Numbered from the stretch's first letter, positions 22,965 to 34,550 are shown. The stretch: DNA of 64,000 nt from Cryptomeria japonica (GCF_030272615.1 NC_081408.1:338672793-338736792); one strand, 5' to 3'. The notes: a model not told the origin generated them from the letters alone. Numbers and translations are program-made.

Positions 22965-24362
22965 TGATGGTATGATGAAAGAATAAGGATCCAGTCAACT
23001 ACTAAGAGTGGGGTGAATGAGTAGATAGAAAACTGACATAAACTTTTCACTAGACAAAAATCAACCTCTCAAAACAAACTCTAAACTGACTGGTTTAAAA
23101 ACTGAACTTCAAATGCAATATTACTAACAAGTTAAATCAGTTGACTGTTATAGAAGACTAAAAATAAAACATCTTTGAAACTCTCAAAACCTTTTAATTG
23201 AATCATTCAAATACTTTACTAGCATAAGTAAAACATATTTCAGATTGTTGCTGGTTAACATAACATATCAAAGTGGATTTAGCAGTTAAGCAAATTAACC
23301 ATTGTAAACATAACCACAAAAATATTCACCACTTGACATAATATTTTTGATGTGGAAACCAAAATGAGGAAAACCACAGTGGGGATGAATGCCCACAAGT
23401 ATTCTAAACTCTTTTGAAGTTTGCCCTATTAGGAGCCAAGCCTGTTAAAGCTTTACAAAAAGTCCTGTTAAGAACAAATCTTATTAGGGACCACCTAGTT
23501 AAGGGATTGACTATAATGCCCTATTAGAAGAAATACCCTATTAGGAGTAACCTCAGTAGAGGATTTGAAATCCAAGCTAATGGACCACCTGGTTAGAGGA
23601 TTTGAATAAAGCTAAGCTTGTTAAAGCTTACCTGGTTAGGGGATTTGATTGTTGTAATTGTTAGAAAACAACAAGGGTTTGTTGATCTGTTTGAATAGTA
23701 CTACACTTTCTTGTTTAGATCCTTTTCATGCTCCTATCTGCCTTTACACATACTATAGATACATCATTTGGTTTGGAAACCACACTCTCTTACTCTCAAC
23801 TACAAATTTCCAACACTTCAACAAAATAACTCATCAACCTTATAAACAAAACAATAGGTCGGTAGCACATCACAAACCTAAACATCATAGAGATTACAAA
23901 CAAATCGGTTCAAGTATGACTGTTGGATTATATAATAATCATTTCACATCATTCAAGACAACCTCGACTGCTCCTTGATCACTACTTTATTGAACATTGT
24001 AACTCATCACGTGGTTTACATTACATGCAATGAACTTTCTCATTCCCAAGAAAAAAACCGTTATCTCTATGCACCAAAAACCTTTTGAAACTCCTCTTAT
24101 ACAACATGCATATGTGTCATAATCATTATCGCTCATCATTTGATCATAAACCAACTGATTCACCAAACTTCATCAGTTAGGGTTTATCATATCAATAGGT
24201 AGGGTTTATCAGTTGATCTCACTTCTTCTCTAGTAATATTGGTTTCCTTCACAATCTCACTTACTGGTTACAAAACAACATTATTATAACATCATTATCA
24301 GTTAATTGACATCAATGACAACATAAAATTTCATTAATGTAATCTTCATGCAAATGCCAACA
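22965..24362 (-). repeat. 3' LTR of Copia-1
   Basis: On the minus strand it starts TGTTGGCATTTGCATG (24362 downward) and ends at CATCA (22965). It aligns along its length with 43375-44756. It contains reiterated CCTGTTAGGAG-like phrases at 23420-23650 and the GTGGG/GGTTTTCC block at 23352-23397. Confidence 0.88.
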
Positions 24363-24989
24363 ATCTTCCCCTTTGGCATTGATGGCAATACAAGTATCAA
24401 TACCCTTGATTGCTATGATTGTGAATAGGAATCCTGGTTTACTTTTTACCATATATTCTCCTTCAATTGAGTCTCCATGTCTTCAGTAGGTAACTGGATA
24501 TAGATTTTCTCTCTATGAATCATATAGATCATCTCCCCAATCATATAGTTATTCTCCCCCCTTGACAACAATGCCAAAGTGAGAGTAAAACATGCAATGT
24601 CAAAATTCTCTATTAAGCATCATCAACCTACAACTTGATGCCCCCCCTATGAAATAACTTCCACTCTACACCAATCTTGCTATAAAATTATACAAGTATC
24701 TCTAGGACTGATGTATTCTACATCATGCTCAATTGACCTCATGTAGGGGTACAACCCCTAGCTGACTTCCAAGATACTCAAAAGTAGTCTTAGGCAGAGG
24801 TTTTGTAATGATATCTGCAAGCTTCTCCTTGGTAGAAATATGCTCCAATATCACATCTTTACTCTACACTTTTTCTCTCACGAAATGATATTTCAATTCA
24901 ATATGCTTGGTTCGTGTAACAAAACAGGGTTCTTTGAAATATTTATGGCACTGGTGTTGTCACATTAGATCTTTATTGGTTCTGAAAAC
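24363..24989 (-). pseudogene. Copia-1 RNase H C-terminus and 3' untranslated region
   Basis: Read on the minus strand from the N1 junction, the sequence gives the last RNase H blocks: a DN-SA-like segment and HTNQAY/KYHFVREK-like wording with stops. This completes the RNase H begun at 31618. Below about 24780 it is non-coding. C-rich tracts at 24363-24375, 24554-24563 and near 24640 are purine tracts on the minus strand. The first of these is the true PPT beside the LTR. Confidence 0.7.
24985..24989. repeat. Target-site duplication of N1 (AAAAC), left
   Basis: AAAAC here equals AAAAC at 31618-31622. It lies within the RNase H sequence of Copia-1. Confidence 0.9.
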
Positions 24990-25851
24990 TATTGGCATAT
25001 GGACACTCCAATGAGACATTGTGTGTGATTGAAGGTTTTGTCATTGATGGCAACCTTGCAATCCTATGGCATCGACAAAGCATTACTTAGGCAACCTTGC
25101 AAATCCTATGGCACCAACAAGACATTATACTGGCAAAGCATTACTCAAACAAGATAGTACACCGGCATCAGCAAGATCAATCTACACTGGCACCAGCACA
25201 GAAGATGTACATCAGCATAGAAAAGAACATGTATACTGGCACTGAGGCCGACAGGATTTTTGATATGTAATATTTTGTTTATTATTGTAAGCCGACTTGG
25301 CAAATTGTAAAATGACTCTTGTATATAAAAGAGATCATTGTAGACATTTGTAGGATATAGATAAAAAGTATAAAAAATTATAAGGCAGACCTAATGTGCG
25401 AATTCTAGGTCAAGGGTATATGTAAAGAATAGAACAAGAACCGGTACTGAATCTAGCATTGAAGATGCTATTGTAAAGTAGTACAGAATATTGGATTTGT
25501 GTAAATCCTCATTGTAAGTCAGTGTGACTTCTTATTGAGCAGTGAGCTCTAGGCAGTTGGCCTTCCTGCATGTGCAGGCCCCTATTGTAAGTAATATTCT
25601 CTTATTGTCCAGTAAGTGAATATTGTGGGTCACAAATCCCACCGAGGTTTTTCCCACACTGGGTTTCCTCATTAAACATCTTGTGTTATGGTGTTCTTTT
25701 CATGTGGATGTTTTTGATTCTGTTATTTACATTAATTCTTGCATACTGGTATACTGTTACTTTATATTCTGCATATTCAGTTTTAAGAAAATTTTATTGC
25801 CAGTCAGATACTGATTCACCCCCCCTCTCAGTATCTGTGGGAACCCTAAAA
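24990..25851 (+). repeat. 5' LTR of N1
   Basis: 862 bp, starting TATTGGCATATGG (3' copy TGTTGG) and ending CCCTAAAA (3' copy CCCTAACA). It contains the GTGGG...CCCAC block at 25625-25668 and the C-rich stretch near 25820. Many differences from the 3' LTR are transitions at CCGG-like sites. Confidence 0.95.
25322..25330 (+). promoter_or_regulatory. TATA box of the N1 LTR
   Basis: TATATAAAA in mid-LTR, conserved in the 3' LTR at 31088-31096. Confidence 0.55.
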
Positions 25852-25853
25852 AT

Positions 25854-25866
25854 TGGTATCAGAGCC
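25854..25866 (+). other. Primer binding site of N1
   Basis: TGGTATCAGAGCC starts three bases after the LTR. It is complementary to the 3' end of plant initiator methionine tRNA, the standard copia primer. Confidence 0.92.
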
Positions 25867-25922
25867 TGGTCCTCTATTTTCAGAAGCCTAACAGCTTGAG
25901 GAAGATCTTGACACCGGTAAAG

Positions 25923-27078
25923 ATGGAAAATCTGATGAAGCAACTTGAAGGAGCTCTTACTGACTATGATGTAGAGAAGTTGAAAAATATCAAATTAGAA
26001 GATGATTTAAAAGTAGCTCAGGACATTATTCAGACACTTCAAGAAAATCTTACTATTACAAGAAACAAGAGAAGAGAACTTTGTGAAAAATTGCAAAATG
26101 AGAATGATGAAAAGGAATCACTAAATGATATGATAAGCAAATTGAAACAAGAGATCATGACAACAAAAAATGAAATGCAGGATATGACTATGAGATTTTG
26201 CAAAGAGATTGAGGACAGAAAGAAGAATGAAGAAGAATTGACCAGAAGACTAGGTGACGCAACAAATGAGAACACAAGACTTAGCTATGAAAATGACATG
26301 TTGAAGACAGATCTGATGCATACTCAGAATGACTCAAATGAACTAATGAGACAAAAAGAAATCTTGGAAAGGGATTTGGAAACTACAAATCAACACATAA
26401 AAATTCAAGAAAAGCTTAGAAGAACTTGGTACCTTATTGAAGAATCAAAAACCCAAAGGTGACACTTCTAGAATTGGATTTGAAGTTGAAGAAAGCTCCG
26501 GTACTACAAATACCCAGGATCATAGCAAACCGGTAAGACCTTCTAATACTTACAAATTCAATGGAAAATGCTTTAACTGCAATAAATTTGGTCATAGGGC
26601 AAATTAATGTAGATCTAGGAATTATCTGAAGATCAATCCTCCCACCGGTCAATGCACCAAATGCAACAAAATTGGTCATAACTCTGAAAATTGCAGAATG
26701 AATGTAAGATGTTATGTTTGTGGAAGATTTGGTCATTTATCAAATAAATGCAAAACACAAACTGGCATAGGTTATGGGAAAGCTATTCAGAAAAATAATG
26801 TAACTTGTTATGCATGTAACAAGATTGGTCATATTGCTAAATTTTGTAGAAGTAAAGGTACACCGATAGATAACAAAAGTACTAGCTTGAAAGGTAAAGA
26901 AAAGGTTGAAGAGGTTAAGCAAGAATTTTCAAAGCAATGGATTAGAAAAGGTGATATAAATATTGGGGTTACTCCTCCACCGGTAGAACCAACAAATGCT
27001 TCACCGACAGGACAATATGATGCTCCACCAGCAGGACAGAGCAATGCTCCACCGGCAGGATGTTCTTCATCAAATTGA
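25923..27078 (+). pseudogene. N1 ORF1: coiled-coil protein with four CCHC zinc knuckles (gag-like)
   Basis: ATG 25923 opens a highly charged coiled coil of about 170 residues, rich in Glu, Lys, Asn and Asp. A frameshift near 26420 leads to the zinc-knuckle region. Four knuckles follow: CFNCNKFGHRAN-stop-C at 26569, CTKCNKIGHNSENC at 26653, CYVCGRFGHLSNKC at 26710 and CYACNKIGHIAKFC near 26808. The first is broken by TAA. The C-terminus is Lys-rich, then has a short Pro/Ala/Gly repeat (PPAGQ). The usual copia capsid domain (UBN2 type) is not seen. Nucleic-acid binding through the knuckles and self-assembly through the coiled coil are reasonable inferences. N2 encodes a clear homologue at 48863-50017. 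Confidence 0.8.
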
Positions 27079-27384
27079 AGAAAATTATCTTGAGGGTTTG
27101 GCAATCAAATGACACAAGTGCTATTATTCCCTCGGTTAGAGAAAAGAAGTTGAAAATCCTTCATTACTGGAAAATAAAGTTAAGCTAATACATTGCCGGC
27201 ATGCAATTAATGTGGTAGGTAGTAGAAAAGACTTTATAAAATAAGTTTTTTGGCTCCATTTCATTTCACTGTGAATTCAAACTTTCAGAGAGCGCAAAGA
27301 TTTCCGAGCTAAGGCATTCTGAGAAAAGAGGCAAAGCACTTCAACAATCAATCCATCCAAAGGTAGAAAAAGGTATTTATCATC

Positions 27385-30300
27385 ATGGAATCCTCCTCTA
27401 CACCTGAATTCATAGCAAACCCTATAGTAGTCGAGGTTATAAAATGACCTAGGCCCATGTTTTAGCTAGTTCCCGAGGTAGCTAAGAAAGATGACAACAC
27501 AGGTGCTTTTTCAAAAATTCCAAAGGGTGTTGTTTATGCAGAAGACCCTAGAATGTATATTCATTGCAACATAGAGGAATTAGGTGATGAAGAAATCAAA
27601 AACATGTATAAGTCTGTTATATGTGACAACTCTGGGAATGTGAAACCTGAACATTAAATTATTGAAACCCTAGGATTCACTGGAATCCTCTGCATTCCTG
27701 AATTTCCCAAGGAAGTGGTTAGGATAGTTCTGAGTAGGGTACATGGTTCATTCTTTTGGCTTGACTCAGTGCATAAAATTACAAAGGTAGCTATGAAAGT
27801 AGTAACAAGGTTACCTTCCACCAGTAACAGACCCGACAAAACCAAGAAGGTCTACAATGACTTGGTAACAAACTTAACTGGTGCAACATCCGACAAGAGA
27901 TCATTGAGGGTTAATGATGTGACCGATACAAATGTTAGATTTGTTAGCATGATTCTAGGTTACAAAGCAACTCATGCTAATAGGCTTAACTCAGTTTCCA
28001 GTTTATGCATAAAGAGTGCTTATGACATGGTTAAGGATAATGTAAAAATTGATATCTGTGAATGGTTAAAGGATGAGTTAATTGACAATTTAGCAAAAAT
28101 CAAGAAGGATAAGAAAGGAACCTTTAGATTTGGAAATTTACTTGTATGCTTAATGCTACATATAACCAAACAGGCTCTCAGTATAGGCTACAAGGATTTT
28201 GGATTCAACATACCGGTAGGAAAACAATTTTCTGACTTATTCAACAACATGGGTGAAAATAGAGAAAAGAATATCAATGAGTATTTTCAAGCACTAAAAG
28301 TCAGAATGAATAAAAGAATCAGACTATCATAGGAAATTGTCAACAAATACAAGGATGATTTATGTTTTGTAATACAAAAGGATGAGATCTGGATGGAAGC
28401 AGTCATCCCAAGAACAAACTGGGTTACAAAGATGGGGTATGAAACCGATGACCACATAGTGGAAACTTATGCCAAAGCACTTCTGGAAGCCCCCAATGAA
28501 CCAAAGGAAGAAGTATTTGGTAATGCTGAGACCATCAAAAGTCAAATTCAATCTAAAAAGAGATTAAAGAAAGTTGAGGCATTTGTGAGGAAAGGAACCA
28601 GACAAGCAAAAGTCATAAAGGAAGATGTATTAAAGAAAACCGGCATAACAGAAGAAGAGTTGGCAGCCCAACAACCTGAAACTCATCTATCACCGGTAGA
28701 TACTTCCTCAGAAGGAGATATGCCAGCAACTTTCAAAACAGTTGTTAGGAAAAGAGACCCCTCACCGACAACCACTCCTTCACTTAGAAGGACAAGATAG
28801 AAGCAACAAGCTATGAGGTCTCCAGTCAAGAAATCCACACCTAAGAAAAAGTTGACCCCCAAGAAGAAGAAGAAGACAAACACTGACTTGGCCCCTTTTG
28901 ACATATTACTAAATGAGATCACAGAGGAAGGTAAATTGAAAAACATAGGGAAAATCTATGACACCCTATCAGATGATGAGAAAGGACAAGTCAAGGAGAG
29001 TGTTATATTACACATGGACATGTATAATTTTTTTTTGATGCAAGTCCTAAATGAAATTCCTGATGAATTATATAAAAGATTTGAGGCTAGAAGGAAAGGA
29101 ATAGTTGAGTTGGATAAGAAAATTAAAATAGAAAAATTACTTGCAGTATACCCGGTCAACTCACTTAAGGAAATTGATGATCTGATAGCTCAGGCCAACT
29201 GGACAGTCTTTTCCACTACACACCGGCAAATATCACTAATGGCAGGTAGAGTTACTGAAGTTTCAAAGGAAACAAAAGATGGTTGGGATACATTCTTGGT
29301 TGAAAAAGAAAAACAAGAAGAACATAGGAATCCCAAGCCCATTCTGGTATATCAAAAGGACAAAGGGAAAGGTAAAGTTGGTGGACCACCAAGTATCAAG
29401 ATTAGAGACAACTTACCCCTACCTCCTTTAAATACTCCACCGGTAAAAACAACAACTGCAGAAGATCAACTGACAGCTGAGAGCATGGACACAGAGGATA
29501 ATAATCCTAATCCTGAAGTCCTATATACTGTGAATGTTGATACTCAGAAAATCAACATAGTGGTAGATAAGGATACAACAGATAAATCAGGAAACAAAGA
29601 GCATCTGGCAGCAGATTCAGAGAAAAAGATAGAATCTGGAACACAAATAGCGCAACCAACAGAGTTAAAGGCTCCAGAATAGATGCCACCGTTAAGAAAT
29701 GATGCAGGAAAACCAGTGCTTAAAGAGATGGAGACACAAACAGACCTACCAGAGGTCAATACTGGCATGGTCACTTCCTCCGGCACTCAGTTTGTTGGGT
29801 CACCATCAAATGTAACAGAGGTATTGCTCAAATCTATCAAGAAAATAATTGATTATAGCTCACAAGCTTATAAAGCGATAGATAATTCAATTCCAGTTTT
29901 GAAATCAATAGCTTCCAATTGTAATATAGCCAACAAAGATTCTTTAGGCCAGTTGGATACACTTTGTAAATATATTTCTAGAAATTTTGAGCAAACAAAG
30001 GTAGAAACTATAAAAGAAAATGTAGAAAAAGAGAAACAGAAATTCTTTGAGGAAGGAATAAAGAAGTGTAATAGGGAATTTGACACACTTCTACTGGAAC
30101 TATATAATTTATTGAAAGAGTACAAAACTCTGTACGAAGACACCTGTAAGATAAAATTTTTGACCATGGATGTAGAAAAAAAGATGAGCAAGGTACAAGA
30201 AGAGATCAATAAACTTGCTGATAATTTTGTTAACTCACCCGATACATTATCAGTTTTTGAGGAAAAGATAACAAATTTTGAGGAAGAATTGCTCAAATTA

Positions 30301-30567
30301 GAAAGAGAGAAACAAAAAATAATAAACAAGGCAAAATTCTTGAGATCTAAACGAAGTCCAAGATTGGACTATTTAGCGTCTCTATGGAAGGAAATCTCAG
30401 AGGCACTAACATAGGGTAGCAAAACATGGACAGAGCACTTGCAGCATCTCATCGGTATAGTATATAGAACTGAGATAGCAATAAAGGAGAGCAAGAAGTT
30501 TATGGATGGCATAAACTTAATTTTGGGAGATATTCTTCAGATAATAACTACCCAACTACAAGGTTGA
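27385..30567 (+). pseudogene. N1 ORF2: large conserved protein of unknown function
   Basis: One frame from ATG 27385 to TGA 30565 (about 1,060 codons). Stops near 27446, 27467, 27656, 28330, 28798, 29680 and 30412 interrupt it, with no frameshift. Four regions are visible. An N-terminal part contains CIPEFPKEVVRIVLSRVH. A helical region near residues 180-260 has FVSMILGYKATHANRL, then ICEWLKDELIDNLAKIKKDK and LLVCLMLHI. A block near residue 340 reads RTNWVTKMGYETD. A helical domain near residues 508-640 has GKLKNIGKIYDTL, ILHMDMYNF and LYKRFEARRKG. A basic KKSTPKKKLTPKKKKK segment precedes this last domain, and a long coiled coil ends the protein. The same blocks recur in N2 and N3. I recognise no known family with confidence. 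Confidence 0.82.
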
Positions 30568-30618
30568 GGTTATGAATTGGTACAACTACAAAATCTACTA
30601 ACCTTTGTTATTGATACC

Positions 30619-30756
30619 AAAGGGGGAGTAGTAGATGAGAAAATTCAAAACATAGGGATCATATGCTTAGGGGGAGCTCTCACATTTTTGGAAACATTTT
30701 TGCATATCTTTTTGAAATTTCTCATGAGTGTTGCCATCCATGCCAAAGGGGGAGAT
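30619..30756 (+). other. Repeated polypurine tracts of N1
   Basis: Tracts AAAGGGGGAG at 30619-30628, AGGGGGAG at 30669-30676 and AAAGGGGGAGAT at 30745-30756. The last one abuts the LTR and should prime plus-strand synthesis. Confidence 0.8.
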
Positions 30757-31617
30757 TGTTGGCATATGGACACTCCAATGAGACATTGTGTGTGATTGAA
30801 GGTTTTGTCATTGATGGCAACCTTGCAATCCTATGGCACCGGCAAAGCATTACTCAGGCAACCTTGTAATCCTATGGCACCGACAAGACATTATACCTAC
30901 AAAGAATTGCTCAAACAAGACAGTGCACCGGCATCAACAAGATCAATCTACACCGGCATCGGCACAGAAGATGTACACTAGCACAGAAAAGAACATGTAT
31001 ACTGACATTGAGGCTGACAAGATTTTTGATATGTAATATTTTGTTTATTATTGTAAGCCGACTTGGAAAATTGTAAAATGACTCTTGTATATAAAAGAGA
31101 TCTTTGTAGACATTTGTAGGATATGGATAAAAAGTATAAAAAATTATAAGGCAGACCTAATGTGCAAATTGTAGGTCAAGGGTATATGTAAAGAACAGAG
31201 CAAGAACCGGTATTGAATCTGGCATTGAAGAAGCTATTGTAAAGCAGTACAGAATATTGGATTTGTGTGAATCCTCATTGTAAGTCAGTGTGACTTCTTA
31301 TTGAGCAATGAGCTCTAGGTAGTTGGCCTTCCTGCATGTGTAGGCCCCTATTGTAAGTAATATTCTCTTATTGTCTAGTAAGTGAATATTGTGGGTCACA
31401 AATCCCACTGAGGTTTTTCCAACACCAGGATTCCTCATTAAACATCTTGTGTTATGGTGTTCTTTTCATGTGGATGTTTTTGATTCTGTTATTTACATTA
31501 ATTCTTGCATACCGGTATACTGTTACTTTATATTCTGCATATTCAGTTTTAAGAAAATTTTATTATCGGTCAAATACTGATTCACCCCCCCTCTGAGTAT
31601 CTGTGGGAACCCTAACA
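30757..31617 (+). repeat. 3' LTR of N1
   Basis: 861 bp, TGTTGGCATATGG to CCCTAACA, followed by the TSD AAAAC. It is better preserved at its tips than the 5' copy. Confidence 0.95.
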
Positions 31618-33299
31618 AAAACTTCATCTTGAATCCTTCCAAAAAAAATTTCATCCATATAGCCTGGGTACAATTCATATAAGCTGCAACATACTCAGCT
31701 TCAACAGTTGATTGTGATATACAACTCTGCTTCTTGTTACTCCATGAAACAAGTCTTCCTCCAAGAAAGAATGCTCCACCGAATGTGCACTTCCTATCAT
31801 CAACATTACCTGCCCATTTTGCATCTGTATACACCTTCAAATCAAATTTACCTGCATATGGATACCATAATTCATAGTCAATAGTACCTTTTAAATATCT
31901 GAATATCCTCTTGGTTGCTATCAAGTGTGTCTCCTTTGGATTCTTTTGAAATCTAGCAACTAGACCAACTGCATGAGTCATATCCAGTCTGTTGTGAGCA
32001 ACATAGTGCAATTTCACTCTCATTGACCTATACTCCTTTCCATCAATAGATGTGGCTTCATCTTCTTTAGACAACTTACAACCTATAACCATTGGTGTCC
32101 CGACTGGTTTATAGTCACTTATTCCAAATGTCTTTAACACTTATTTCACATACTTAGATTGTGTGATAAAAATACCACTCTTCATCTGTTATATTTGCAA
32201 ACCTATGAAGAATTTTATCTCTCCTACTAGAGACATTTCAAACTCACTTTTCATCTCATTTGCAAAGTCATCACTCATGTCATGATTGCCTCCAAATATG
32301 ATATCATCTATAAACACTTCACTAACCAGTATCTTATCTCCTTCAGATTTGAGATATATAATGTTGTCTTCACTAGTTCTCTGAAAACCTATCTTCATCT
32401 AGCCTTTCATACCATACTCTTGGTTCTTTCTCTTAAACCATATAGTTCTTTGTACAATTTACACACCATATCTTTTTTATCAATCAAAGCATAACCATCT
32501 GGTTGCTCAATGTATACTTCTTCTTTTAGTATTCCATTTAGAAATGTTGACTTCACATCCATTTGACATACTTTGAATCCCTTATATGCTGCAAATGCAA
32601 GTAAAGTCCTGACCTCTTCTAGTCTAGCAACTAGTGCAAAAGTCTCACCATAGTCTTCTCCTTCTTCTTATGCATAACCTTTGCATATCAATCTAGCTTT
32701 ATTTCAGACTACTACTCCATCTTCATTCAGTTTGTTCCTAAATACCCACTTAGTACCTATCACATTTTTTTTCACCGATTTGGTTACTAGGGTCCATGTG
32801 TTGTTCTTCTCAATTTGATCAAGCTCCTTCTCCATAGCTTTAATCCAGTGATCATCTCCAAATGCTTCCTTAGCAATTCTAGGCTCAATAGTGGAGATCA
32901 TGCAATAATTCTCTCTAATTCTTCTTCTGGTTAACACTCTAGCATCCTTATCTCCAATAATCTGGTCAGGAATGTGATTGAGTCTCACATACCTCGGAAT
33001 AACATGATCATTATCTTTAGGTTCTTCTTCTTCAAAATCATCATCTTCTTCTGAATCTACCTATTCCGGTTGAACTGGTACAACAACATTCACTTCACCA
33101 ATTTCAGGCTTCACCAGTTCTGGTTCCAAAAATAGAATGCAAGGATCTTCTTTCTTTTTCTCCACACTGGTTTCCCTTGAGACTTCAAGATACTCATCCA
33201 CTCGCACATCAACACTTTTAATGATTGTCTGTGTCTAGTTGTTGTAACATTTGTAGGCCTTACTCTTGGTGGAGTAACCAAGAAATATGCCTTCATCAC
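31618..33299 (-). pseudogene. Copia-1 integrase C-terminus, RT and RNase H (minus strand)
   Basis: Reading down from 33299 on the minus strand: the end of the integrase/linker (EGIFLGYSTKSKAYKCY), an acidic linker, then RT. RT begins WIKAMEKELDQIEKNNTW and VIGTKWVFRNKLNEDG, continues YGETFA, VCQMDVKSTFLNG and a degraded LYGL segment, and has FIDDIIFGGN in place of YVDD. RNase H follows: LKVYTDAKWAGNVDDRKCT, LVSWSNKKQSCISQSTVEAEY. It is cut by N1 after FKMKF. Stops and small frame changes occur throughout. The Asp pair of RT and the acidic residues of RNase H remain readable. Confidence 0.88.
33295..33299. repeat. Target-site duplication of G2 (ATCAC), left
   Basis: ATCAC here equals ATCAC at 41141-41145. 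Removing G2 and one copy restores the Copia-1 reading KFEAKSDEGIFLGYS across the junction. Confidence 0.93.
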
Positions 33300-33470
33300 T
33301 GTAGCATTCTAAAATTGTGACACATGCAATTTCGACTGCATTTGGGTCTTCACGATGGCGACGCAACACTGAACCTGAATGGAGACCCTGAAACTTGTTC
33401 ATGACATCAAAAACTACATTTTTCAGCACCCTGGCTTGATCCTCCTTGCACCCTGCTGTCCCTGGAGGTG

Positions 33471-33528
33471 GGACCATGGCGCCCAGCGCCCTGGTCCCCC
33501 AGGACCATGGCACTCAGCGCCCTGGTCC
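33471..33528. repeat. Palindromic 31-bp tandem units in G2 5' LTR (two copies)
   Basis: Units at 33471-33497 and 33502-33528, each running from GGACCATGG to CCTGGTCC, so each is an imperfect inverted repeat able to fold as a hairpin. Confidence 0.85.
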
Positions 33529-33651
33529 CTAGCCCTATTTTTGGGCCCGGTCTGTTTTGGGCATCGGGTCTTTATGTTTGCAAATTGGAAAATAATGTTT
33601 CCTGGTCGGCCTAAGGTCGCAAGAATCAGTCTATCAACCCTAATTGACAAG

Positions 33652-33659
33652 TATATAAA
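33652..33659 (+). promoter_or_regulatory. TATA box of the G2 LTR
   Basis: TATATAAA in the LTR, repeated in the 3' LTR at about 40271. The downstream LTR sequence and leader would be transcribed. Confidence 0.5.
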
Positions 33660-34531
33660 CTACATTTTCCTCTCCCATTTTGGTGGATGAAAAGAGGAAG
33701 GACATATGTGTACAAAATGCGGAAACGATATTCAAACATTCAAGCATTCAAGCATTCCTTCAAGCAATTGATCATTCTAAGTCTCCATTCAAGGCTAAGT
33801 GTTGCATTCAAGACAAGGATTCAACCATTGAAGAGGAGATCACATACAACATACAACATACAACAACATTTACACCTTCGCATGTAAGAATACAAACATT
33901 CTTATAGCAAGGTACTGGTACTTGTTTTACATTAAAATCATTTACAGCATTTCTCATTTCTTGGTTAATTCCAAAACCGGGGTTTGACCTAAGGGCAAAC
34001 CCCTAATCCCTAACCCCCCAATCATCCTCTCTTTTCTATGTGTAGGTTGTAGGTACGTGGCTATAATTGAAGATCTGGAATCCTTGTGCAGAGACGAACA
34101 GATCCCCCTTCGTTTCGCGGATTTTTCGGAGGACCGTGTGCACGCCGGGCCCCATCATCCCATCAACTTTCACTCAAATTTGTAGGACAACACCGTCTCG
34201 ACATTTTGCTGCTAATTCTAGGTCCACAGCTTCATCCTATATTCCTATCTCTATTTATAAGCGAATCTTTCTCACTTTTCATGCATTCCTAGCTTAATCC
34301 TTCTATCTACATTCTTTACAAAAGAGGGTAGCCTTGCTGTCTTAACCCTTGAAACTCATTTAGAATCCAATCTTGCATTATGTGGGATTGGATCTTGTGG
34401 GTTTCAACCCCTCTTTTGAATGTAAAGTCTCCCGTAAGTGAAAACCGTCAACCCTAGTGACCTCCTTCCCCTCTCCTCGGAGTGGTGGGGGGAACACTTA
34501 GGGTTCGCTCATGATTTTCCACTTTACATTT

Positions 34532-34550
34532 TGGTGAACCTGACGTGAAC
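34532..34550 (+). other. Primer binding site of G2
   Basis: TGGTGAACCTGACGTGAAC begins three bases after the LTR. It begins with TGG, the complement of a tRNA CCA end. I do not assign the tRNA. It differs from both the G1 site and the copia site. Confidence 0.65.

Larger units (their letters stand above)
24990..31617 (+). mobile_element. N1: non-autonomous copia-like LTR retrotransposon with two ORFs and no pol
   Basis: Complete element of 6,628 bp with LTRs 24990-25851 and 30757-31617, a perfect TSD AAAAC, a Met-type primer site and a PPT. The internal 4.9 kb carries only ORF1 (coiled coil and CCHC knuckles) and ORF2 (unknown, about 1,060 codons). No protease, integrase, RT or RNase H motif is present in any frame. 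Reverse transcription and integration must therefore have been supplied in trans. The primer site, purine tracts and LTR tip motifs match those of Sirevirus-like copia elements such as Copia-1, making such an element the likely helper (inference). Confidence 0.92.
33300..34528 (+). repeat. 5' LTR of G2
   Basis: Starts TGTAGCATTC and ends CACTTTACA. TATATAAA at 33652-33659 is a likely TATA box. It carries two copies of a palindromic GC-rich unit (33471-33528) where the 3' LTR has three. Confidence 0.95.

Noticed and set aside
23400-23650. CRISPR-like or satellite array of CCTGTTAGGAG phrases
   Set aside because: The phrases are irregular, diverged and lie inside the Copia-1 LTR. Similar phrases occur in the other copy at 43820-44060. 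They are degenerate LTR-internal repeats.
25854-25866. Possible tRNA gene at TGGTATCAGAGCC
   Set aside because: Only the short complement of a tRNA 3' end is present, next to an LTR. It is a primer binding site, and the same applies at 48797, 54598 and 62335.
33379-33690. Short open frames on both strands across the GC-rich LTR repeats of G2
   Set aside because: They lie in the LTR, consist of palindromic 31-bp units and do not match between the two LTRs except by repeat content.
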